From contig NZ_CP011112.1 of assembly GCF_001190945.1 (NCBI RefSeq), positions 4,154,001 to 4,218,000 on the forward strand: DNA of 64,000 nucleotides, written 5' to 3'. The DNA is from Luteipulveratus mongoliensis. GTDB taxonomy: Bacteria > Actinomycetota > Actinomycetes > Actinomycetales > Dermatophilaceae. Every line of letters begins with the position of its first letter. The first letter of the stretch is position 1. Below the pieces are notes generated by a model, which was not told the origin of the DNA, ran no database searches, and worked only from the letters and a program-made list of their open reading frames with translations. Below, one piece after another: positions 26,862-35,748 of this stretch. Both the position numbers and the translations under genes were made by a program.

Positions 26862-27380
26862 ATGCTCGTCCGTCGCCTGGCTCGCCCACTGCTGGCCTCG
26901 TACTTCATCTACGAGGGCTTGAACAACGTCCGGACCCCGAAGGCGCATGCCGAGGAGCTGGCGCCGTTCGTGGAGATGGCCGCCAAGCAGACCGGCGTAC
27001 CCAACGATCCTGAGCTGATCGTGCGCGGGGTCGGCGGTGCTCAGCTGCTCGGTGCCACCTTGCTCGCCTCCGGCAAGCTGCCGCGTCCCGCGTCCGTGCT
27101 GCTCGCCGGCCTGATCGGCCCGGGTACCTATGTGCACGAGGCGTTCTGGGCCGAGTCCGACCCGGCGGTGAAGGCCGCCAAGAAGACCGGCTTCTTCCGC
27201 AACGCCGCCATCCTGGGTGGCGTGATCCTCGCCGCGGTCGACACGGCCGGCAAGCCGAGCCTGCGCTGGCGCGCTGCACAGGGCGCCGACCAGACCCGCA
27301 AGGGCGCTCGCCGCGCCGCCAAGTCCGCACGCCGCGAGGCCAAGCTCCTCGCCACCCAGACGGAGAAGTCCTTCACCTGA
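26862..27380 (+). CDS. DoxX family membrane protein
   Basis: 172-residue DoxX-like protein with about four hydrophobic segments: [54 protein letters not shown] and [20 protein letters not shown]. The [11 protein letters not shown] and [13 protein letters not shown] motifs are typical. The C-terminal 40 residues are highly basic ([17 protein letters not shown]). In mycobacteria a DoxX protein works with SodA and SseA in oxidative stress; no such partners are adjacent here. SD is AAGGGAG. It overlaps the aroA start by one base (TGATG). Confidence 0.88.
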   Translation: MLVRRLARPLLASYFIYEGLNNVRTPKAHAEELAPFVEMAAKQTGVPNDPELIVRGVGGAQLLGATLLASGKLPRPASVLLAGLIGPGTYVHEAFWAESDPAVKAAKKTGFFRNAAILGGVILAAVDTAGKPSLRWRAAQGADQTRKGARRAAKSARREAKLLATQTEKSFT

Positions 27381-28681
27381 TGCCCCCTCATCCAGCCAGT
27401 ACCGCGACCCTCGACGCCGACTGGCCCGCGCCATACGCCGACGGGCCGCTCGATGCGACCGTTGCGGTCCCTGGCAGCAAGTCCCTCACCAACCGCTATC
27501 TCGTGCTCGCCGCACTCGCCGGCGACGAGAGCCTGCTCCGGCGGCCGCTGCGCTCGCGCGACACGCTCCTCATGGCAGCGGCCCTGCGCAGCGTCGGCAC
27601 CGATGTCACCGACGTGGGTGACGACTGGCTCGTACGACCTGGCGCGCTGCACGGGCCGGCCGAGATCGACTGCGGGCTGGCCGGCACGGTCATGCGGTTC
27701 ATGCCGCCGGTCGCCGCTTTGGCTCAGGGCCAGGTCTCGTTCGACGGCGACGAGCACGCTCGCGTCCGCCCCATGGGACCGGTGCTGCAGGCCCTGCGCA
27801 CGCTCGGGGTTCAGATCGAGGACGGCGGTACGTCCTCGCTCCCCTTCACCGTCCACGGCACCGGCCGGGTCGCCGGGGGCAAGATCGTCATGGACGCGTC
27901 CGCGTCCTCGCAGTTCGTCTCCGCCTTGTTGCTCGTAGGCGCACGGTTCGACCAGGGGCTGACGGTCGTGCACGAGGGCAAGCCGTTGCCCTCCCAGCCA
28001 CACATCGACATGACCGTCGAGGCGCTGCGCGACTCCGGCGTCGTGGTCGACGACGGCGACGCCAACACCTGGGTGGTCGAGCCGTCCGAGATCCACTCGC
28101 TCGACGTCGAGGTCGAGCCGGATCTGTCCAACGCCGCGCCTTTCGTGGCCGCGGCGCTGGTCGCCGGCGGCACGGTCCGCGTCCCAGCCTGGCCGCAGTT
28201 CACGACCCAGGCCGGCGATGCGATCCGCGACATCCTGGACGCGATGGGTGCCGACGTGAGCCTTGGCCGTGACGGGCTGACCGTGTCGGGCACCGGCGAG
28301 GTCAACGGCCTCGACGTCGACCTGCACGACGTCGGCGAGCTGACGCCCGTGGTGGCCGCCGTTGCGGCCCTGGCCACGTCGTCCTCTCAGCTGCGCGGCA
28401 TCGCGCATCTGCGTGGCCACGAGACCGACCGTCTGGCCGCGATCCGCACCGAGCTCACCCGTCTCGGGGGCGACTGCGACGAGACCGAGGACGGACTCAT
28501 CATCCGGCCGCGTCCCCTGCACGGTGAGCTCGTCAGGACCTACGGCGACCACCGGATGGCCATGGCCGCCGCTGTGCTCGGACTCCGGGTCCCCGGCATC
28601 GTGATCGAGAACGTCGCGACCACGGGCAAGACCCTCCCGGACTTCACCGGCCGCTGGAGTGCCCTTCTCGGGCGGGCCTGA
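27380..28681 (+). CDS. aroA: 3-phosphoshikimate 1-carboxyvinyltransferase (EPSP synthase)
   Basis: 433-residue shikimate-pathway enzyme joining shikimate 3-phosphate and PEP. The motif [19 protein letters not shown] carries the substrate-binding Lys; [19 protein letters not shown] is the PEP loop region; [14 protein letters not shown] and the late [16 protein letters not shown] with catalytic Asp/His follow. The protein is a tandem of six-fold repeats in two domains, at family length. It is coupled to doxX by overlap and followed 10 bp later by rsgA; aroA-rsgA-hisN order is conserved in many actinobacteria. Confidence 0.97.
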   Translation: MPPHPASTATLDADWPAPYADGPLDATVAVPGSKSLTNRYLVLAALAGDESLLRRPLRSRDTLLMAAALRSVGTDVTDVGDDWLVRPGALHGPAEIDCGLAGTVMRFMPPVAALAQGQVSFDGDEHARVRPMGPVLQALRTLGVQIEDGGTSSLPFTVHGTGRVAGGKIVMDASASSQFVSALLLVGARFDQGLTVVHEGKPLPSQPHIDMTVEALRDSGVVVDDGDANTWVVEPSEIHSLDVEVEPDLSNAAPFVAAALVAGGTVRVPAWPQFTTQAGDAIRDILDAMGADVSLGRDGLTVSGTGEVNGLDVDLHDVGELTPVVAAVAALATSSSQLRGIAHLRGHETDRLAAIRTELTRLGGDCDETEDGLIIRPRPLHGELVRTYGDHRMAMAAAVLGLRVPGIVIENVATTGKTLPDFTGRWSALLGRA

Positions 28682-28690
28682 GGTCGGCCC

Positions 28691-29725
28691 GTGCCATCGC
28701 GTCGCGAGTACGACGAGCGGGACATCCGAGTTCGCCCCAACCCCAAGGGTTCTCGGCCTCGCACGAAGGACCGGCCCGCCCACAAGGACGCCGTCATCGG
28801 GTTCGTGACCACGGTCGACCGCGGACGGTGGACCGTCCTCGTCGACGACCACGTGGTGCACGCGATGCGAGCTCGCGAGCTCGGCCGGACGAGCATCGTG
28901 GTCGGGGACCGCGTCGGACTGGTCGGTGACACCAGCGGCGCGGAGGGCAGCCTCGCGAGGATCGTCCGGGTCGAGAAGCGCACGAGCGTGCTGCGTCGTA
29001 CTGCCGACGACACTGACCCGGTCGAGCGCATGCTGGTCGCCAACGCCGACCAGCTGGTCATCGTCACGGCCCTCGCAGACCCCGAGCCACGGCCACGGAT
29101 GGTCGACCGCTGCCTCGTGGCGGCGTACGACGCTGGGATGGACCCGCTGCTCGTGCTCACCAAGTCCGACCTCAAGGACCCGGCCGACTTCCTCGGGAGC
29201 TACGCGCCCCTGGACGTACGCCACATCGTCACGTCCGTGTCCGATGACGGCATCGACGGCGTCGAGCAGGTCCGGGCCGCGCTCAACGGACGGCTCAGCG
29301 TCCTGGTCGGGCACTCGGGCGTCGGCAAGTCCACACTCGTCAACGAGCTCGTGCCAGGGACCTACCGTGCGACGGGACACGTCAACGCCGTGACTGGCCG
29401 CGGCAGGCACACGTCGAGCTCCGCCGTCGCCCTGCCTCTGCCTGACGGCGGCTGGGTCATCGACACCCCTGGCGTGCGGTCATTCGGGCTGGCGCATGTC
29501 GACCCGGGTCGCATCGCGGCGCTGTTCCCGGACCTCGCGCCGGGCACCAAGGACTGTCCACGAGGCTGCACCCACGACGAGCCCGAGTGTGGGCTGGACG
29601 CGTGGGTGGCCGACGGTCACGCCGGCACGGCTGGGCCGTCGCGGCTGGAGTCGTTGCGCCGGCTGCTGCGCTCGCGGTCCGGCGACACCGATCGAGGCGA
29701 TTCGGACCGAGGCAATACCGAGTAG
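28691..29725 (+). CDS. rsgA: Ribosome small subunit-dependent GTPase A
   Basis: 344-residue circularly permuted GTPase that helps late 30S maturation. In permuted order: an OB fold (about 40-105), G4 LVLTKSDLKDP, G1 LVGHSGVGKSTLVNELVP, G3 VIDTPGVRSFGLAHVDP, and a C-terminal zinc motif around DCPRGCTHDEPECGLD. The GTG start 10 bp after aroA leaves only a basic N-terminal extension typical of actinobacterial RsgA. A tandem dyad repeat lies between it and hisN. Confidence 0.95.
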   Translation: MPSRREYDERDIRVRPNPKGSRPRTKDRPAHKDAVIGFVTTVDRGRWTVLVDDHVVHAMRARELGRTSIVVGDRVGLVGDTSGAEGSLARIVRVEKRTSVLRRTADDTDPVERMLVANADQLVIVTALADPEPRPRMVDRCLVAAYDAGMDPLLVLTKSDLKDPADFLGSYAPLDVRHIVTSVSDDGIDGVEQVRAALNGRLSVLVGHSGVGKSTLVNELVPGTYRATGHVNAVTGRGRHTSSSAVALPLPDGGWVIDTPGVRSFGLAHVDPGRIAALFPDLAPGTKDCPRGCTHDEPECGLDAWVADGHAGTAGPSRLESLRRLLRSRSGDTDRGDSDRGNTE

Positions 29726-29790
29726 GGCGTCTGTGCGGCCGGGCGCGAGTGTGCACGAATGGCTCGTTCCAGGGTCGTTCGGAGCCGTTG

Positions 29791-29845
29791 ATGCGCACTG
29801 AGTAGCGACTCACCGCCGATCATGCGCACTGAGCAGTCGCTCACT
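29791..29845. repeat. Two direct repeats, each containing a dyad
   Basis: ATGCGCACTGAGTAGCGACTCACC and ATGCGCACTGAGCAGTCGCTCACT, 31 bp apart. Each contains a 5-bp-arm palindrome, TGAGT-AGCG-ACTCA and TGAGC-AGTC-GCTCA. The arm differences between copies are compensatory, so pairing is kept. They lie in the otherwise featureless 225 bp between rsgA and hisN; the function is unknown, and operator or RNA hairpins are both possible. Confidence 0.55.
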
Positions 29846-29950
29846 ACTGACCCGTCCTCGCGGCCCTGCTCGGCTAGCCCCTCGTGCGACGCGTGAGACC
29901 AAGGTCGTCAACTCCCCTGACCACGGTCCGCGGTCGGCTACGGTCACCAC

Positions 29951-30760
29951 GTGCCGACGTACGACGACGACCTCCGCCTGGCCCACGTGCTGGCCGACGC
30001 GGTCGAACCCACCACCACGAGTCGCTTCAAGGCGGCCGACCTCGTCGTGACGTCCAAGCCGGACCTGTCGCCGGTCAGTGACGCGGACCTGACAGCCGAG
30101 GAGCTGATCCGCACCCAGCTCAAGCGCACCCGTCCGCGTGACGCCGTGTCGGGCGAGGAGTACGAGACCACCGGACACGGTCCGCGCCGCTGGGTCATCG
30201 ATCCCATCGACGGCACCAAGAACTTCGTCCGCGGCGTCCCGGTCTGGGCGACCCTGATCGGACTCGTCGTCGACGACAAGCCCGTGCTCGGCATGGTCGC
30301 CGCACCCGCGCTCAACCGACGTTGGTGGGCCGCCGTTGGCTCGGGCGCTTGGACCGGTCGCAGCCTGTCATCCGCCAAACGCATTGCGGTATCTAAGGTT
30401 TCACGCGTCGCGGACGCCTCGTTGTCGTACGGAGACTTCGGGGACTGGTCCAAGATCGGGCGGCGCGAGGAGCTGCTCTCGCTCATGGACGACTGCTGGC
30501 GGACGCGCGCCTACGGCGATTTCTGGTCGCACATGCTGGTGGCGGAGGGCGCGGTCGACATCGCCCCGGAGCCCGAGCTCGCAGTGCACGACATGGCCGC
30601 CATCATCCCCATCGTCGAGGAGGCCGGCGGGCGTTTCACCGGGCTCGACGGCAAGGACGGACCGTGGAGCGGCAACGGTGTCTCCACCAACGGCCTGCTG
30701 CACGCTGAGGTGCTCGCGCGGCTCGGCCAGGACGCGGCCAACCAGCTGCCGATCGGCTGA
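29951..30760 (+). CDS. hisN: Histidinol-phosphatase (inositol monophosphatase family)
   Basis: 269-residue Mg2+-dependent phosphatase. IMPase motifs: SGEEYETTG (metal Glu), WVIDPIDGTKNFVRGVPVWA (metal Asps) and ELAVHDMAAIIPIVEEAGGR (Asp). The FVRGVPVWATLIGL segment and its position after aroA-rsgA match actinobacterial HisN, which performs the histidinol-phosphate to histidinol step of histidine synthesis. A generic inositol phosphatase is the alternative. GTG start. Confidence 0.9.
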   Translation: MPTYDDDLRLAHVLADAVEPTTTSRFKAADLVVTSKPDLSPVSDADLTAEELIRTQLKRTRPRDAVSGEEYETTGHGPRRWVIDPIDGTKNFVRGVPVWATLIGLVVDDKPVLGMVAAPALNRRWWAAVGSGAWTGRSLSSAKRIAVSKVSRVADASLSYGDFGDWSKIGRREELLSLMDDCWRTRAYGDFWSHMLVAEGAVDIAPEPELAVHDMAAIIPIVEEAGGRFTGLDGKDGPWSGNGVSTNGLLHAEVLARLGQDAANQLPIG

Positions 30761-30848
30761 CTCCGGAGGGCGTGCTCACTGCGCCGGGCACGGTGGCAGG
30801 ATGACGGCGGTCGGCCACTGTCGTCCGACGTACCCGAAGGAGCCCTCC

Positions 30849-32180
30849 ATGACTGCCGCCGTGACCACTCAGGTCCCCCAGCGCCGCGAGATCAAGACCG
30901 CCCTGCCCGGGCCGCGCTCGCAGGAGCTGGCTGCCCGTCGTACCGCCGCCGTCGCCCAAGGCGTCGGATCGGTCATGCCGGTGTACGCCGCCCGCGCCGG
31001 CAGCGGAGTCATCGAGGACGTGGACGGCAACCTGCTGATCGACCTGGGCTCTGGCATTGCCGTGACCACCGTTGGTTCGTCGGCGCCGCGGGTGGTCGAG
31101 GCCGTGCAGCGCCAGGTCGCCGACCTCACGCACACCTGCTTCATGATCAGCCCCTACGAGGGCTACATCGAGGTGTGCGAGCGGCTGGCCGAGCTGACTC
31201 CCGGAGACCACGCCAAGAAGTCCGCCCTGTTCAACTCGGGCGCCGAGGCGGTCGAGAACGCCGTCAAGATCGCGCGCTACGCGACGGGCCGGCAGGCGAT
31301 CGTCGCCGTCGATCACGCGTACCACGGGCGTACCAACCTGACGATGGCGCTGACCGCGAAGGCGATGCCCTACAAGAAGGGCTTCGGTCCGTTCGCCTCC
31401 GACATCTATCGGGTGCCGACGTCGTACCCGTTCCGCGACCCCGAGGGCATGACCGGTGAGCAGGCAGCCGCGCGCGCGATCCTCGCCGCCGAGAAGGCTG
31501 TGGGCGCGTCCGACATCGCCGCGCTGGTGATCGAGCCCATCCAGGGCGAGGGCGGATTCATCGTCCCAGCGCCGGGTTTCCTTGCGGCGCTTGCGGATTG
31601 GTGCACGAAGAACGGGATCGTCTTCATTGCCGATGAGGTGCAGAGCGGGTTTGCGCGGACAGGCGCATGGTTCGCGAGCGACCACGAAGGCGTTGTGCCC
31701 GATCTCGTGACGACGGCCAAGGGCATCGCGGGCGGCCTGCCGCTCGCCGCCGTGACCGGGCGCGCGGAGCTGATGGACTCGGTGCACGGCGGAGGGCTCG
31801 GCGGCACCTACGGCGGCAACCCGGTCGCGTGCGCGGCGGCCCTCGGCGCTATCGAGACGATGAAGTCCGACGGCCTGGTCGAGCGCGCGAAGGCGATCGA
31901 GACACTGGCCGTCGGGCGGCTGCGCGAGCTGCAGGCACGCGTACCGGCCATCGGTGACATCCGCGGTCGGGGCGGCATGCTCGCCGTCGAGATCGTGAAG
32001 CCCGGCACGCTCGAGCCGGACGCCGAGCTGACAGCAGCGGTCGCCAAGAAGTGCCACGAGCAGGGTGTCGTGATCCTGACGTGCGGCACGTACGGCAACG
32101 TGATCCGTCTGCTGCCGCCGCTGGTGATCAGCGATGAGCTCCTCACCGAGGGTCTGGACGTGCTGGCAGCGGCCTTCTGA
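30849..32180 (+). CDS. gabT: 4-aminobutyrate--2-oxoglutarate transaminase
   Basis: 443-residue class III PLP aminotransferase. Motifs: ALFNSGAEAVENAVKIAR (phosphate-binding region), DHAYHGRTNLTMALTAK, ALVIEPIQGEGGFIVP, GIVFIADEVQSGFARTGAWF, PLP-lysine in VTTAKGIAGGLPLAAV (Lys291) and LGGTYGGNPVACAAAL. It converts GABA to succinic semialdehyde. The ATG behind GAAGGAG was chosen; the frame stays open far upstream but that is GC-driven. No succinate-semialdehyde dehydrogenase lies next to it. A nested inverted repeat follows the stop. Confidence 0.94.
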   Translation: MTAAVTTQVPQRREIKTALPGPRSQELAARRTAAVAQGVGSVMPVYAARAGSGVIEDVDGNLLIDLGSGIAVTTVGSSAPRVVEAVQRQVADLTHTCFMISPYEGYIEVCERLAELTPGDHAKKSALFNSGAEAVENAVKIARYATGRQAIVAVDHAYHGRTNLTMALTAKAMPYKKGFGPFASDIYRVPTSYPFRDPEGMTGEQAAARAILAAEKAVGASDIAALVIEPIQGEGGFIVPAPGFLAALADWCTKNGIVFIADEVQSGFARTGAWFASDHEGVVPDLVTTAKGIAGGLPLAAVTGRAELMDSVHGGGLGGTYGGNPVACAAALGAIETMKSDGLVERAKAIETLAVGRLRELQARVPAIGDIRGRGGMLAVEIVKPGTLEPDAELTAAVAKKCHEQGVVILTCGTYGNVIRLLPPLVISDELLTEGLDVLAAAF

Positions 32181-32184
32181 GTCT

Positions 32185-32269
32185 CGACTACCCCGCCGTA
32201 CCTGACACTGCCCCCGGTGGAATGACTCGTCATTTCACCGGGGCAGTGCACGTTTCGGCGGGGTAGTCG
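32185..32269. terminator. Two-tier nested inverted repeat between gabT and the MFS gene
   Basis: Outer arms CGACTACCCCGCCG and CGGCGGGGTAGTCG (14 bp, perfect) enclose inner arms CACTGCCCCCGGTGGAATGA and TCATTTCACCGGGGCAGTG (one bulge, one mismatch) around a CTCG loop. The whole 85 bp can fold into one long interrupted hairpin. It probably terminates both convergent transcripts, but it is far larger than needed. Confidence 0.65.
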
Positions 32270-32423
32270 CGTCCGGGCCGGCGGTGGTCCGCCTTCCGGT
32301 ACCGGAAATGGGCTCCCCACCTGGCCCGAGTCCACCTAGCGTGATCAGTGCTCCAGGGTCGGACAGACCGGGTGGGTGAGCATCTGGCAGGGGGATGCCT
32401 GGCCACCCGGTCCGTCGCCGGCA

Positions 32424-33677
32424 TCAGGCCGTGAGGTCCAGATCCTCCGCCCGAGGCACCGGACGCTTGCTGAACTCCCGGAAGCTGCGCCGTGTCAGCG
32501 GGAGGAGCGTCGTGGCGAAGTAAGCCAGACCGAACACCAGCAACGTCGGCCCGACTCCGATCAGCGTCACCAGGGCTCCGCCTACAAGACTGCCGAATGG
32601 GATCAGCACCCAGCACAGTGCGGTGTTGAGCGACGCAACACGGCCGACCAGCGCCTTGGGGATGCGCTCGAAGATCACGGCACCCAGGATCGGGTTGATG
32701 AACCCGGAGGCAAAGCCACCGATCGCGAGCACAGCGAAGATCCCTGCGAGCGGCGAGTCGAGGACGAAGACGAGGAAGCGAGGCAGCCCTGTGAGCAGGA
32801 AGGCACCGGCGTAGATCGGGAGTCGCGGCAGCCGCTCCCCAATGGCCGCGGCGATCGCAGCGCCACCGATCGAGCACGCGGAGAAGACGGCGAAGATCGC
32901 GCCGAGCAGCTCGGCACCGTGGCCCTGATCGCGAATCCACACTGGTAGCAACACCGTTGACCAGGCTTGGTCGAGGAGGTTGGTGGTCGCGACCATCACC
33001 ACGATGCCGACGAGGACCGCGTCCTTGCGCAGGAAGGTCCATCCCTCCTGAAGATCTTGCCTGTACGTCGTCGCATCCGTCTCCTCCACCGGTGGCACGG
33101 GTCGCATGGCCGGGATCCCCCACCGCACGACGAGTGCGGCGATCGCGAAGGTCACCGCATTGACCGCTAGCGCCGGCGCCGGATCGATCGCCGCGACCAG
33201 GCCACCGGCTGCGGCGGCGCCCACCGTGGAGCCCAGCCTCTCGATGGCTCCGGCGACACCTGTCACGCGCTCCAACGGCATGCCTGCCTGTTCCGCCACG
33301 TGCGGCACCATCGACTGCTTGGCGCCGTCCGACGGTCCACGCAGGACACCCATGACAAACACGATCGGAAGCAGCACCGCGGTCGAGAGCGCGCCCAAGG
33401 CGTACAGCACGGGCACGAGACTGACGACGGCAACCGAAGCTGAATCACACGTGATGGCAATACGTTTGGCGCCCAGACGGTCGATGAGCGGGCCACCGAG
33501 AGCCTTCGCGATGACGTACGGAAGCATCTCGGTGAAGGCCACGACGCCGGTCAGGGTGGCGCTGCCTGTCATCGTCAGCACCAGCCACGGGATCGCGATC
33601 GTTGACAGCCGCGTGCCGGTGATCGAGAAGGTCTCGGCGACCGCGAGCGCGACGAAGGGGCGGCGTGACCGGTTCAT
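32424..33677 (-). CDS. MFS transporter
   Basis: 417-residue, 12-helix major facilitator. The helix 2-3 loop reads GGPLIDRLGAKRIAI (motif A), and helix 4 MGVLRGPSDGAKQSMVP is typical of DHA3-like exporters (macrolide/enterobactin exporter type). It is probably a drug or metabolite efflux pump driven by protons; substrate unknown. The ATG overlaps the stop of the upstream ArsR-type gene (ATGA), so it is under that regulator. About 150 bp downstream carry only the nested repeat. Confidence 0.88.
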   Translation of the reverse strand: MNRSRRPFVALAVAETFSITGTRLSTIAIPWLVLTMTGSATLTGVVAFTEMLPYVIAKALGGPLIDRLGAKRIAITCDSASVAVVSLVPVLYALGALSTAVLLPIVFVMGVLRGPSDGAKQSMVPHVAEQAGMPLERVTGVAGAIERLGSTVGAAAAGGLVAAIDPAPALAVNAVTFAIAALVVRWGIPAMRPVPPVEETDATTYRQDLQEGWTFLRKDAVLVGIVVMVATTNLLDQAWSTVLLPVWIRDQGHGAELLGAIFAVFSACSIGGAAIAAAIGERLPRLPIYAGAFLLTGLPRFLVFVLDSPLAGIFAVLAIGGFASGFINPILGAVIFERIPKALVGRVASLNTALCWVLIPFGSLVGGALVTLIGVGPTLLVFGLAYFATTLLPLTRRSFREFSKRPVPRAEDLDLTA

Positions 33678-34315
33678 GACTCCGACTCCTCGTTGCGGTG
33701 CACGATGCGACCGGGGTAAGGGAACGAGTGGAGGAGCACCGTGTAGAGCTCGGTGTCGTCAGGGATCGCCTCTCCGAGCGGCGGCGACGCCTCCATGACT
33801 TCTCGCAGCACCTCGTGCAGCCGGCGGTTCAGTGCCATCGCCTGCTCGGCAGTCAGCGGGATCGTGTAGTCGCTGTGATCTGCGGTCCGGCGCCACTCCG
33901 GCGGCAGCTCGGCGTACTCCTGGACGGATTGCTGCGCCAGGCTCGTCTGCCAGGAGAGCGCTGCCTGGGTGAACGCCAGGCTCGCCTGCTCAACGTCCGG
34001 GTCCGCGTCCGGCGCAGCCGGGTCATGGGCGAACGACGTCGACTCGTGCTTGGCGCGCCACCACCGATCGCGCTTGCTCCCCTTGGAGTCGTCCTCCTCG
34101 ATGAAGCCGTGCTGGGCGAGCTGACGCAGGTGATAGCTGGTCGCACCGGAGTTGAGGTCGAGACGCTGCGCCAGCTGGGTCGCCGTCGCCGGACCATCGA
34201 TGCGCAGCATGCCGAGCATCCGCAGCCGCACGGGGTGGGTGAGGGCTTTGAGCGCGGTCGCGTCGGGGACGATCTGGCTGACTTCGCGGGGTCCGTCAGG
34301 AGTGGTCATACCCAT
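33674..34315 (-). CDS. ArsR-type winged-helix transcriptional regulator
   Basis: 213-residue regulator: N-terminal winged helix ALKALTHPVRLRMLGMLRID followed by QLAQRLDLNSGATSYHLRQL, then a long helical C-terminal effector/dimer part with repeated Trp/Arg (WRRTADHSDYTIPLTAEQ). It controls the coupled MFS gene. Either of two ATGs (MGMTTP or MTTP) may be used; no clear SD precedes them. A perfect dyad lies just upstream on the promoter side and is probably its operator. Confidence 0.88.
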   Translation of the reverse strand: MGMTTPDGPREVSQIVPDATALKALTHPVRLRMLGMLRIDGPATATQLAQRLDLNSGATSYHLRQLAQHGFIEEDDSKGSKRDRWWRAKHESTSFAHDPAAPDADPDVEQASLAFTQAALSWQTSLAQQSVQEYAELPPEWRRTADHSDYTIPLTAEQAMALNRRLHEVLREVMEASPPLGEAIPDDTELYTVLLHSFPYPGRIVHRNEESES

Positions 34316-34327
34316 GAAGGTACAACT

Positions 34328-34356
34328 GCAAAGACATCTTTGCAAACACTTCTTTG
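34328..34356 (-). promoter_or_regulatory. Operator-like dyad upstream of the ArsR-MFS operon
   Basis: GCAAAGA-CA-TCTTTGC, perfect 7-bp arms, followed by a further half-site TTCTTTGCG. It begins 13 bp before the regulator start codon, so a bound repressor would block the promoter. Likely autoregulation. Confidence 0.6.
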
Positions 34357-34389
34357 CGATCCTCGGTCGCCGATCAAGCGGCCCGATCG

Positions 34390-35748
34390 TCAGGTGACGA
34401 TGGTGACCTCTCCTCGGCCGAGGGCGCGTACGGCATCCGCGTGAGCCTCGGCGTCGCCCACCAGGACGGTGGTCCAGCTCCCGACGACCGACTTCCATGC
34501 CTCCTGCAGCCGCTCGGGCGTCAGTGCCCGGACGTCCTCCAGATAGCTGCTGACGAAGTCGGTGTCGAGCCCGTCGAGCCGCAGCCGCGCCGCCTCATCC
34601 GCCACCGCGTCCGCCGTCGCGAATCGACCCGGTGCCGTCTTGCCGATGTAGTCGATCGCCGACTGGGTCTCCTCGGCGGTGAAGCCTTCGGTCGCGCCCT
34701 CGAGCACGTCGAGCAGCAGGCCGTACGACTCCGCGGTCACATCTCCACGCACCGAGCCGGCCGCGATGAACAGGCCGTCATGCCGGCGGGGACGGAACGA
34801 TGTCCGCATGCCGTAGGTGTAGCCCTTGTCCTCGCGCAGCACGGCGTCGATCCGCGCGCTCGGCGAGCCGCCGAGCAAGAAGCTGAGTGCGGGGTACGCC
34901 GCCCAACCTCCCTCAGCGCGCCGGTTGGGTCCCGCGGTGCCGACGTAGACCTCGGTTTGCACCGAGCCCGGACGGTCCACGAAGACGATCCGCTGCGATC
35001 CTGCGTCACGCTGATCGCGCGGCTCAGCGGAATCCGTTGCAGCAGAAGCAGATTCGGGCGACCAGGCACCCAGGGTGCGCTCGAGGTCAGCGATCGCGGA
35101 CTGCTCGTCCACGTCACCCGCGACGATCACCGTGCCGCCGGCGGGTCGGACGTGAGCTGCGTGGTACGTCGCACAGTCGGCGCTCGTGATCGGCTCCACC
35201 GTCTCCCGACCACCACTCGTCGGGCGTGACCCGCGCGACGCCGAGGTGTAGAACGTCTGCACCCACTCGATGGCCGCGCGCGATGCCGCACCCGCTCGCT
35301 CGTGGTCGATCTCGGACAGTCGCTGCCGCACGTGCCGCCCGACCTCTGCCTGGTCGAAGACCGGCTCGCGCAAACACTCCGCCGCGAGGTCGAGCGCCTG
35401 GCCGAGGCGACTTGTAGTGGCGTCGAGATCGACCGTGAGCCCCTGCTCCGAGACACCAGCGCCGAGACCAATTCCGTTGCGCTCGAACAGCTCTGCGAGT
35501 TCTTCGCCCGTGTGTGACGCGGTGCCCTCGTCCATCGTGCGGGACACGATCGAGGCCACGCCTTCGCGATCGCGCGGCTCTGCGGACAGCACTGAGGGCA
35601 GGACGACACGGGTCGAGGTGACGTACTGGCCCGGCAGCCGGTAGATCAGGGCCGTCATCCCGTTGGCCAGCACGTGCCGCGCCGGAGCCGGGAACGCCCA
35701 GGGCTCAGGGGCTACGACCTCCGGGCGGGTGGTGGTCACGGCGCTCAT
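34390..35748 (-). CDS. M16 family peptidase, non-catalytic subunit
   Basis: 452-residue M16 protein with the two-domain insulinase/MPP fold but no zinc motif: the position of HxxEH reads REGVASIVSRTMDEGT. It keeps the C-terminal domain features EDKGYTYGMRTSF and the Gly-rich LLGGSPSARID. It overlaps the stop of the catalytic paralogue by ATGA, so the pair probably forms an alpha/beta heterodimer like mitochondrial processing peptidase or the PqqF/YmxG types. Cytoplasmic, no signal peptide. Confidence 0.88.
   Translation of the reverse strand: MSAVTTTRPEVVAPEPWAFPAPARHVLANGMTALIYRLPGQYVTSTRVVLPSVLSAEPRDREGVASIVSRTMDEGTASHTGEELAELFERNGIGLGAGVSEQGLTVDLDATTSRLGQALDLAAECLREPVFDQAEVGRHVRQRLSEIDHERAGAASRAAIEWVQTFYTSASRGSRPTSGGRETVEPITSADCATYHAAHVRPAGGTVIVAGDVDEQSAIADLERTLGAWSPESASAATDSAEPRDQRDAGSQRIVFVDRPGSVQTEVYVGTAGPNRRAEGGWAAYPALSFLLGGSPSARIDAVLREDKGYTYGMRTSFRPRRHDGLFIAAGSVRGDVTAESYGLLLDVLEGATEGFTAEETQSAIDYIGKTAPGRFATADAVADEAARLRLDGLDTDFVSSYLEDVRALTPERLQEAWKSVVGSWTTVLVGDAEAHADAVRALGRGEVTIVT

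Noticed and set aside
27128-29410. 760-codon frame antisense to doxX, aroA and rsgA
   Set aside because: Spans three well-supported genes on the other strand and has typical shadow composition (His/Asp/Arg/Gly/Val).
30336-30848. Upstream extension of gabT by 171 residues
   Set aside because: The extension is Ser/Arg-rich and overlaps hisN in another frame; a strong SD (GAAGGAG) marks the chosen ATG.
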